Origin: Raphanus sativus
Lineage: Eukaryota; Streptophyta; Magnoliopsida; Brassicales; Brassicaceae
Assembly: GCF_000801105.2 (NCBI RefSeq)
Contig: NC_079511.1
Span: forward strand, 19,987,792 to 20,051,791
DNA: 64,000 nt
Direction of reading: 5' to 3'
The number at the start of each line of letters is the position of its first letter. Within the stretch, counting starts at the first letter, position 1. The position numbers and the translations under genes were made by a program. Positions 48,701-59,800 of this stretch are shown piece after piece. The notes under the pieces were generated by a model. It was not told the DNA's origin. It worked only from the letters and a program-made list of their open reading frames with translations, and ran no database searches.

Positions 48701-49250
48701 TTAAAAGTTTTTATTTTTATTTTCCCTTTTTAAACGTTTTAATTATTATTTTTTAAAATTCTATTAATTTAATGTGTTTAATTAGATTAATCAAGGGTTA
48801 GTTTTGGGATTATGAAAGAAATTATACTAAAAGGACAACTAAATGATAGTTTTATACTATAGTGACAACCATGCTAAATTTTTGTTTCGTTTTGGCAATT
48901 TTCCCGTATATTTATTTGTTGGGCACATTTCTTAAACAAAAGTCTATAACCTATACTTGCTTGAAGAAAGCAGAATAGACGTCTCAAGAGAAAGACAGCA
49001 AAATGTGAACATGATTTTGTAGACCGAGTGCTATCTCATAAAAAGACTAACACTCAATAAATTATTATTTTCTGTGTGGCATATTTATAAACTATTTTAG
49101 CAAAAAAACAATTATATTTTCTTTGAAAAAGAGACAAATAATTTTTACAATAATCAGATAGGATCATAGGGTCATTGTTGTCACAACTGAAGACAAAATA
49201 CGACGTAAACAATATCGATTTAGATTTGATAAAGGATGGCAAAGTCATGA
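45703..49250. other. Gene-free low-complexity stretch
   Basis: Sub-parts: the palindrome CCATCGATCGATGG at about 45942; a TATA-like GCATATATAAG with a following leader near 46653, possibly a decayed LTR; a cluster of inverted TTCTAC/GTAGAA words at 47440-47760; and a long AT-rich field built of AAAGTTT and TTTATAAA words at 48000-48770. No protein gene is recognised. Confidence 0.45.
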
Positions 49251-49289
49251 AGGGCTCATAGGTTCAATTTTTAGTAGTTGGAATGGAAC

Positions 49290-49514
49290 GTTGGTGAATT
49301 GGCAGAAAAAAAAACAAGTTACCACCATTCGGTGAAAATGCCGTTGCAAAAAAAAAAAAAGTTTCCATCGACTCGCGAAACTTTGCGGGCTCTATTGAGC
49401 GTATCCGGTGGAGAATCAATGAGTCTTTTGCTGATATGATTTGGGAAAAACAAAAAAAAAGAATGAGATCGAAAACACTTGCTTGGGTCGGATCAACCAG
49501 AAAATAACTATTGC
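49290..49514 (-). pseudogene. Inverted fragment of the lipase first exon
   Basis: On the minus strand this reads SNSYFLVDPTQASVFDLIL, then frameshifted sequence matching the lipase exon 1 at 53161-53479 (there SSYFLVDPTKASLFDL). DNA identity includes TAGTTATTTTCTGG, GATCCGACC and TTTCGCGAGTCGATGG. It lacks the rest of the gene. It is an inverted partial copy about 3.7 kb from the parent, now broken by a frameshift and T-runs. Confidence 0.85.
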
Positions 49515-50730
49515 TCTATCCACTTTCATCACAAAATGTTATCATATGGCAATGCCAAAGTTTAGAACTAAAAACAGCATATTGGAATTATGAAAGATTA
49601 TAGACAAACTCATTACGAGCTCTTTGATGTAATTAGAGCGGGGGGACATGGATCGATTATTAGCATAATTTTCAACATTTGTGATTCGCTTTGTATTTTA
49701 TGAATATTTAATTTTCATTTGCTAATCGTTTTATCAACTTATAACAGCATTTTCTTAAATAAAAATAAATGAAAAGACAAAACTCCGGTTCAATTGGATC
49801 TTTATTTTTATATTTAAAAAAAGATCTAGTGGAAAAAATGATTCCATTTAAGATCAACTAAAGGTTGATCCGTTCATCCGCATATATATTTCTTTTGAAA
49901 ATTATATAAACATATGTTTTAAAAGAAAATTAATGGTTCCACATATACTATTATAGTATATTGATTTAAAATATATATTTCATTACTGTATCGTGTGGAA
50001 TGTTTTTTATGTGTTGGATTAGTTATGTAGTTATATGGTATCAATAGTTTATATATTAAGAAATTTCAGAGGAAAATTTATAATTAGATAAAAGATTAAC
50101 AATACATAGTTACCTAATTAAATTATAAATTTTATTTTATATAATATAAATAATTTGCAATATTATTAAGAGAATGTATTACAAAATCTATACTGTACAA
50201 GTGAATTTTATCTTGTTACTAAATGTATTAAAAATACCTTTAAAACATGTAACTACAGTACAAACTTTTAAATTAATACTTCATAAATTCATAAAAACTC
50301 TAAAGTAACTCGGTCTCAAGTTAGACCGGTTGAAAATATGACACAAGACGATAAAATAATAAGATAATAATAGTTTTTTTAGAAAATTAGATGTAATATA
50401 TAGTCCCACGTCATAATTAATAATTATATATATATATATAAAAATTTTATAGAAGTATAAAAGAATATTGTATTATTTTTTGTATATTCACAATAAAGTT
50501 TATCTCTATTTCTTTCTTAACATTTCAATATATTTTGTTAATATTTAGTAAAATTATATCTAAAACTATATTTTAATTTTACGAAGCATATTTAATATAC
50601 AGAAAATAGTAAAACAACGACTATATGAAAATCAAAATTCTAAAATTTAATTAATATATATAAGACAACATCAGTGATTTTATTCTATAAAATATACTCT
50701 AAAATAGAAAAATCTAAAAATAATTTTATA
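49515..50730. other. Gene-free AT-rich stretch
   Basis: I see nothing coding. There is a short (AT)n run at about 50424-50438. Confidence 0.5.
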
Positions 50731-50803
50731 TAAATTAATAACTCTATAAATTAATAAAATTTCATAGTCTCGACATTATTAATTTATAAAGTTTTTACTG
50801 TAA
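50731..50803 (-). mobile_element. Partial copy of the AT-rich MITE-like family, copy D
   Basis: The inverse of CAGTAAAAACTTTATAAATT and the following ATTAATAATGTCGAGACT match the 5' part of copies A-C. Only about 70 bp remain. Confidence 0.5.
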
Positions 50804-51229
50804 GGTCTTTAAATATTTTTTTGTTAAATTAATAACATTCATACAGAAACACTAATTAAATTAAAAGCTTATAGTTTTGGGCCATTGAAATACATAATTT
50901 AAAGGATCAGCCATTAAGTTTATCGGTTAGGTTAGGTTGTTAAAATGTCTAAGTTTAACCGTGATGTTTGGTTTAATTATGAGTCATTTTGCTTAATATT
51001 CATATCAGCACCATATATAAAGAATATAGTTATGCATAAAAAGCTGTGTCAATTTGGTATAAAATTAGACGACGCTCTCCTTCCCCGCACGTGAGAGATA
51101 ATTAACACAATGCTGGATATCATACTATACTATATTTGTCTAATATATAGTACATAACAATTATTTTATAACAACAACCATGAAGAGTATGAAGAAAATA
51201 AAAAAGTTGAAAAGATTAAGGGTTTGTAG

Positions 51230-51930
51230 AGAGTACACTATACCCTAAACCAAAATATACCTAAACTATATACTCTAAACCCAAACCCTAAACCCAAAAC
51301 ATATACCGTAAGCCCTAAACCCAAAACATATACCGTAAGCCCTAAACCCAAACCATTTACCCCAAACCCAAACCATATACCCTAAACTCAAACCCTAATC
51401 CTAAACTCTAAACCCTAAACCCAAACCATATACCCAAACTATATATCCTAAAACTCAAACCATATTCCTAAACCCTAAACTCTAAACCCAAACTCTTATC
51501 TATTACGTAACTATGCTATACATGTTATTGTATAGAATACTCGACACACCCACAAACTTTGTATATATGATATTCTCTAAAATTTCCTTAGAGAGAGATG
51601 ATGAGTGGCGAAGATGTTGAAGAACAAAACAGTATAACTGATCAAGTAGTGAGTAAGAAGAATCATGAGGCAGAGAAAAAGATACAAATTACAAAAGAAA
51701 AGAAAAAGAAATGTATAGTACTATACTGTAATTTAAAATAGTATGGAACATATGACGCATGTTTGTTTTGAAAGTCTGATTGTTTTGAAAGTTTCAAAAT
51801 ATATATTTGTTTTGAAACCATATATCATAAACCCTAAACCCAAACAATATACCCTAAACCCTAAACCCTAAACTCAAACCTTAATTAAACCCAAACCATA
51901 TACCCAAACTATATATCATAAACCCAAATC
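51230..51930. repeat. Telomere-like (CCCTAAA)n degenerate repeats, two blocks
   Basis: Blocks at about 51240-51490 and 51820-51930 are built from CCCTAAACCC, CTAAACCCAAACC and ATATACC words. They are degenerate and interspersed with ATAT, so they are interstitial, not a chromosome end. Confidence 0.85.
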
Positions 51931-52215
51931 CTAATCTTAAAATTCTTATCCATTACGTGACTATGCTATACATGTTATAGTATGGAATACTCGACACACC
52001 CACAAATTTTGTATATATGAAATTTTCTAAAATTTCCTTAGAGAGAGATGATGAGTGGCGACGGTGTTGGAGAACAAAACAATATAATCAAAGTAAGAAG
52101 AATCAGGAGGCAGAGAATGAAATACAAATTGCAAAAGAAAAGAAAAAGAAATGTATCGTACTATACTGTAATTTAAAATAGTATGGAACATATGACGCAT
52201 GTTTGTTTTGACAGT
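51400..52215 (+). repeat. About 440-450-bp tandem duplication spanning the telomere-like blocks
   Basis: ACTATGCTATACATGTTAT, GAGAGAGATGATGAGTGGCG and GGAACATATGACGCATGTTT each occur twice, 438-450 bases apart. Each unit contains a telomere-like block followed by unique sequence. Confidence 0.85.
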
Positions 52216-52639
52216 TTCAAAATATATGTTTGTTTTGAAAGTTTCAAAAAATATTAAGTTTACAAAAAAAATCTATGTTTTTATTATGCAAAATACAAAA
52301 TTCAATAATTGTTTTAATAGAAACTTAAAGGAATTAAAAGTTGGTGGAAAAAACATCTTTGTAAGAAGAAAAGAAAAAGAAAAAAAAGATTGGTCACACA
52401 TAAATGTCTGTATGCCAAGACTAATTAATACAGCCATTAATACACAAATATCATAGCACCCCGCTCACTATGGTTACCGTCTCAATTTAAATCGTACGAT
52501 AGTCATGCATCCAAATTTCTTTTTAATTATCAACAAAATTTTAAATTTAGGTGGCTTATTTTAAGTAACTACGGACTTAGCAGCGACATGAGGTCGTAAT
52601 TTATTGATAAAATGAAAGTTATTTCAAATTTGTATTTCT

Positions 52640-52655
52640 ATTTTAATAGTATAGA
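52640..52655 (-). mobile_element. Helitron 5' terminus, minus strand
   Basis: The reverse complement reads A|TCTATACTATTAAAATAG, the same 5' end as the elements at 7942-9529 and 54338. The element would extend to the left, but no matching hairpin-CTAG end was found there, so it may be truncated. Confidence 0.6.
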
Positions 52656-53160
52656 TATATGCACTCTTATCCTTTCATCAACTTTTTGACAACAATTGAA
52701 ATAATACTAAAAATCTAATTCTAGAATACAATTCGTTTTGTGAAAGTTTAAAATTATTTTCCACAATCCATGAAAAAAAAGATGCATAAAAAGTTATTAA
52801 TTGAAAAAAAATTACAATAAAAAAATTACCGTGTCTTTTCAACGCTAATCATTCAAACCCAAACGAAAATGGGGGTACATAAGAAAGTTTAGGTCAATTT
52901 TTTGAATTGATAAATTTCATTTTCTTTTTATTTCGCACGTGAAAGACGAGGGATGTTCACGAAAATTAGGCCTGGTATGATTAGTATCAAGTTTTCAACC
53001 ATCAACAATAGTTAAATAAATAAACAAAATATCCGATACCAATTATTACTAGCACTATAAGAACGTAGCCTCGCTCTAGGTTGCATGACTCGCAAATCAA
53101 CCATACTCACTTCTTGTTTCTTATATTTCAGCAAAGTTTCTCTTTTCATATATTGCAAGA

Positions 53161-54150
53161 ATGTCCGAAACCAATATGAAATTCTGTAGTAGTTATTTTC
53201 TGGTCGATCCGACCAAAGCAAGTCTTTTTGACCTTTTTCTCCTTTTATTTTTCCCAAATCTGACCAGCAAAAGTTTCATAGATTCTACACCGGATACGCT
53301 GAAAAGCATCCGGAGAAGTTTCGCGAGTCGATGGATCATTGCGTTGGCCGTTTTGGTTCAGAAAATATTAATATTGATCAGAAAACCCATGGCATTCATA
53401 GGTCGTTTGCTCACCTATTGGCCCAATCTTCTTTCGGAAAATGGTGGCTTCTTCAAATTGATACTTCATCTTGTGACAGGTGAGAAATCTAACTATAACA
53501 TATTTTAGCCCACTGTCTCTTTTCTGAAAACTTTGCTCACTCTCTTCGTATCATGATCATTACCAATTAAATTCTTGACCTGAAGAAGGTTTAGGTTGTT
53601 TCCTTCTTTTGCATATGATATAAGTATTCCCAAAATATAATTAGCAAGATCACTGCAAAGATCTCAGAAGGACCGTATATCATTTGTTAATAATCTCTTC
53701 GGATTGTTGGACTTGACAAATATTACATTTATCCCACTTCAACGGAATTTGTGACGGAACAAGGAGTACTCTACATGCAAGACGCTACAACACACAGATA
53801 ATAGTAGATACTTATTGAGCTTTTGGATCAAGAGTTTCGTTTAGTTTCTTTTTTCTTAAATGAATATTAAGGGCGTTGAGAAGATTATAGAATTTTGAAG
53901 ACAACTATATATCACCAAACTATTTTGATTCTTGTGGTGATGTTAAGAAAAGTATAGTTACAGAACTAACCTAAAAGTTGGACTTTTTATAGGAAAACTG
54001 TTGAAGCCTGAGGAATCGTCGGCCATATATACGTCGTTTCTAGGATGCTCAGATCGAAGGGTAGCGCTGGACGAGAAAATAAATGTTGCTACGATAGAAT
54101 ACAAGTCGATGTTGTCAATAATGGCATCTAAAATCGCTTATTTTAAGTTA

Positions 54151-54190
<40 letters not shown>

Positions 54191-56738
54191 AAATCGCTTA
54201 TGAGAACAAATCTTTCATCACTTCCGTCGTCAAGAATACTTGGAAGGTTTACTTTATTTTCTTCTCTTTCTTTTGACGAAAACTTTAATTTCTTCTTTTA
54301 GTTTAATTCTTTTGTTATTAAATTAAAATTTTTCCTATCTATACTATTAAAGCAGGATCCTATTGGTCTTTTTACTAAAATTACCCTTTTCTTTACTAAC
54401 ATTGCACATTTCATTAAGAGCAATTAAGTAATATCAATAACACATTTATATTGGGTCTTTCTTTTTGATTCAGCCCATTGCCCACATCAGATCTCTCTTG
54501 GGCCATTTGGGCCGATTAAGAAATCAGATCCAATTCTTATTTTTTTTCCAAGTTCAAATAATTTATTTTCAACCATTCTTAATATTTTTTGTAGTGAACA
54601 AAAATTAATCACTTAATTATTATGTTTTTTCTTTTTAATATAATTTAAGCCTTCATAAAAAATTAATTTTTTCACTGAAAAGTATAAATCTTTACTAAAA
54701 TTATATAACTTTTTTATTTAAAAAATTAACCACATAATAAAATTAATTTATCAGAGTTATGCCAACTTAATTCATTAAAAATAAAGTTTAATTTTCTAAA
54801 CATAAATACTCATTAGACCTGGACGTTCGGGTACCCGTTCGGGTATGGATCGGTTCTTTCGGTATCGGATTTTTCGGGTTTTGAAATTAAACCTCATTCG
54901 GGTATTATAAAATTTCGGGTCGGATTCGAGTCGGATCTTTCCGGGTCCGGGTGGGTTCAGTTCTCATGCATAAGAACCTGAAAAATAACCAAATAACCAA
55001 AGTATCTAAAACGGGTTTGGTTATTTATACTCAAAGTAACCAAAGTATTAGATTCAGTTCAAAATTTTGTATCCAAATTACTCAAAAGTAACCAAAAATA
55101 ACCAAAATATCCATTCTATACAGTTTTTTTGGGTAAACTTTTATTCAACCTATCATATTTTATCCAAAAATACTAAAAGTACAAAAATAACTACTATAAT
55201 TAACTTATAATATTAATGTAAAATATTAAAATAATTATAAATATAACTATAACATATATTTTAGATATATATTCACATTTCGGATATCTTCGGGTACTCA
55301 TTCGGTTCTCGGTTCGGGTCAGGTTCGAGACCGGTTCTTCGGATATAGCAATTTAGAATTCATTCGGATATTTATCCCGGGTAAGATCGGGTTCAGGACC
55401 CTGATTTTCGGGTCGGTTTCGGGTTGGTTATTCGGGTCCGGATATTGTACTCAGGCCTATACTCATTTAAAATGAAACACGATAAAGAGAGATAAAAAGT
55501 TTAAGTCTTTTATAAAAAAATAAATATATGAAAATATGACATTTACTATACTAAATATTTGTCAATTTAAAAAAATAAAGGAAAATAAACCCGCGCTTTG
55601 AAAGCGCGGGTCAAAATCTAGTTTTAATTATAATCATACACACATATACATAATTTTCAAAAAAACATATTTAGCGCTTTGAAGTATCATGTATATCTTT
55701 TGGTTTTTAGAATGCTAGCAGATTTATTATTATTCATTGTATTATAGTATAAAGATATTCAATTTTATCTATTAAATTACACTCACTTAAATTTTTAACT
55801 ATAAAAATAGCAAAAACTCACTTGATCTTTTAGTATTATTTAGTTAAAAAAATGGTATTATTGATTTGGTGACTTTACTTCTCACTCAATATATATTTGA
55901 TGTTTGTTTTTCCCCTCATTCTCCGTATCTATCCTCTTATGCAGATGGACTTCGTGGGTTTCTACGACTTTTACAACGGTAAGTTAAAGACAACGCTTTA
56001 TTCTTTTAGGGAAATGTTTTTAATAAATAAGCTAACTCATCTAGGTGTATAAATAAAGCTTCGAAAGGCCAGTTAAATCATGTAAAAGATACACTACAGA
56101 AAACATGCATAAAACTGAAGTAAATGTAAGATATACGTTAAGTTCAAAAAAAAAAATGTAAGATATACGTAGGACATAAACCATACTCGTGTCGTGGTGG
56201 TAAAAAAAGAGAGGACCGGTTCATATATATTTTTTTGTAATTTAAATCATCAATATAATGATATAAAAGCCTTTCAGATTGTCATTTTCTAATATATACT
56301 ACATATAATATATCAGGGTCGCTTTACCATATCATATTGAAATAAATGCTAAATAGGTCTCGATACCTTATCGTGTTAAAATAAATGCCAACTAAGCAAG
56401 TGACCCTATTATACGTCGTCTGATGTATAATTTTTGCCAAATTGGTCTTTATACTTTAATGTATATAACAGTAGCAAAAACAATTATATTTTATCACGGT
56501 ATTATGATTTTTGTATGTGTTTATAATTAAATAATTTTAAATTTTGTTTAATGGATATTTATCCACTTGTTAACCAGTTAAAAATGTCTTCCAATTTGCA
56601 AATATATCCGCCACCAAATGTTATACCACTCGTACAAACCATTTAATCTTTAATACGCTCACTTCCACTCACTCATACTGCATTAAACTAATCTAGCCTT
56701 CAAATTTTATCTAAAAAGATTTTAGCGTAAATGCGTGA

Positions 56739-56802
<64 letters not shown>

Positions 56803-59800
56803 TGAATATTTAATGTGAAAGACTCGTAAACATATGCTAAGAAGCGATACATGCAGTTTTTGAAAAGATGATACATGCAGTTTTTGAAAAGATGATACAT
56901 GCATTTTATCGGATTCGAATCCGCGTTATTGATATGGCGATAAGAGTAGTAGAACCTACTAGTATTAATATGCATGTCTCGATAATATCTTACGATATAT
57001 TTAAATTTTATTAAAAGTTATATTCCTTTTTAAAACTATTAAAAGTTATATTAATTTCGTTATACAATAATTTTTGTAAATTTACGAGCAGAAAGACCCG
57101 TTAATGAACTTTTCTTAGTGGCGGACACGTTAAAGACTTAAGTTTGCATATATAAGCTATAGTTACAATGTTAATGTCAGTTAGGTAGATATATGTTAAT
57201 AATAAGGCTGCAAGCATTCTTATTTATTTTTAAATCACTAATTGTAACCAAATCTCGTAAAATTATTTTAAAAATTAAAGAAATGTTATATTATCTATGG
57301 TTTACCTTTTTTATTTGTTCACTGTCTTTTCCTTAAAAATAACTATTAAAATATTTTAGAAGGTATAGTACATTTTTGCAACAAAATAATAAAACTATAG
57401 ATCAAATCTTATCTTGAAATTTCTAGTTACAGTTCAACTAATTATCTCCATAATTCATAATTGTTTTTGGTCAACTTGTTTACTGTTTATTAACCATTTA
57501 TATCATCCACAATTCATAATGTTGGATTTTTTGGTCAGCTTGGTTTTACTGTTTAACTAACCATTTTATATCATATATTTAATATTTAATAGCACCAGCG
57601 AGCCCACAACCACAAAGTCACGTGTTTTGTCTGGGGTTTAGCAGCCTGGTTCTTGAAATCAAATGCTGGATGTTAGTAGATCGATTTTTCTTTAGTAGAT
57701 CGATTTTTGAATCCCTTGGACTATATTTGAGAAGTGATTTTGCCACATGTCATCTCTACAATCAGTTTCACAAAACAAATATGACATGGCTACTAAAATT
57801 GATGACATGACTTCCAAAAAATATGACATGGATTATTTCATTTAATGTTGATTTATATTTTTGGTAAACTTGTTAGAATATGGTAATAACTCATACCTTA
57901 CATTTAATATTGATATTTATTTTTGGTAAACTTCTTTAAATATGATAATATCACATACATCATCTATAAAATAAATATATTCATATATAACATTAAAATT
58001 TCGAAATTATATTTTATTTTATTTTCTATAATTATACAATTTGTATTACTAAATCTTTAAAAAATTGCTACAATTTTTTTAAAAAAATTTGATTTCTAAT
58101 CGTAAAATCATTAGATTCTTATATATCTACAGATTCTATAAATATTGTTAGTTCAAATTTTTAATAATTATACAATATATTTTTAAATAAAAAATCATTT
58201 TATCTTAATTTAATATTTAAATAAATAAAATCTATATTTAAATATCGGTAAAAATAAAAATCTATAATATTTAATAAAACCTTCTACAATCAGTTTCACA
58301 AAAAAAAATATGACATGGCTACTAAAATTGATGACATGGTTTCCGAAAAATATGACATGGATTATTTTATTTAATGTTGATTTATATTTTTGGTAAACTT
58401 TTTAGAATATGGTAATAACTCATACCTTACATTTAATATTGATATTTGTTTCTGGTAAACTTCTTTAAATATGGTAATATCACAAACATCATCTATAAAA
58501 TAAATATATTCATATATAACATTAAATTTCGAAATTATATTATATTTTATTTTCTATAATTATACAATTTGTATTACTAAATCTTTAAAAATTGCTACAA
58601 TTTTTAAAAATTTTGATTTCTAATCGTAAAATCATTATATTCTTATATATCTACATATTCTATAAATATTGTTAGTTCAAATTTTTGATAATTATACAAT
58701 ATATTTTTAAATAAAAAATCATTTTATCTTAATTTAATATTTAAATAAATAAAATCCATATTTAAATATCGGTAAAAATAATAAAATCTATAATATTTAA
58801 TAAACTTTATTTTAAATATAAATTAAATTTTGAAAACAATTTTACTGCACATGGTGCAGGAAAACACCTAGTAAAACAATATATCAGCTTAGTTTTCAAA
58901 AAAAAAAACATTATATCAACTTTTTGTGTCAAAACAATAAAAGAAATCGGATAGAATATAGTTTTTCTTTTTAAAGCTTTTTGCATCAAATGAGTTTGCA
59001 TCGTCTTTTTTTTGAACTTATAGTCTTGATAGTTTGCATCAAATGAGTTTGCATAGTCTTGATAGTTTGGTTTTACATATTTCGGAAACATATATACTTA
59101 ATAGATCGTGACAAACCACATGATAAAACAAAACAATTTTTTTTGATAATTAAAAAAGTTTTCTTTTAATAACAAAGTTATATATACACAAAGGAAAAAG
59201 AGATATATTTTTCAGATATTTGTAGCTACAAACGTAAATTTGTCTTTGTGTATATATAACTTTGTTATTTAAAAGAAAACTTTTTTCAAAAATATATCTC
59301 TAAATTCTGTTATTTGTAGCTTACCAAGAAAGAAACCTGACACAAGCATTCGTATTCAAGGCGTCGAGCACAAACCCGAATCTCATCGTCGTCAGTTTCA
59401 GAGGAACCGAACCTTTCGATGCAGATGATTGGTGTACTGATCTCGACGTCTCTTGGTACCTACTCCTTCCTCCGTTCCTGTAAATAATTTTTTCTGAGTT
59501 TTAATCTTGTTCCACAAAAATGAATTTTGTTTAAACCAAAAAAAAAAGAATTTCGTACATTACTGCTCTTTATTCAAAAGATAAATCAACTAATTTACAT
59601 TTACCTTTACGATGATTTACGTATATGCGTGTTTTGGATAAAGACAAAACTTTTTCTGAGAAAAAAAAGAAAAAAAAAAGTTTTGGACAAAGACAAATTT
59701 ACGTTTCTGAAAACATGAATAGTTAAAAAGAAGGTGGGATACTCGGTAAGATAAAATTTATCATCTAGTAGATAAATATTAACTTAACAAAATTGTATTC

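Noticed and set aside
56700..56975. ORFs with (YI)n runs
   Set aside because: They are translations of the AT microsatellite inside a lipase intron.
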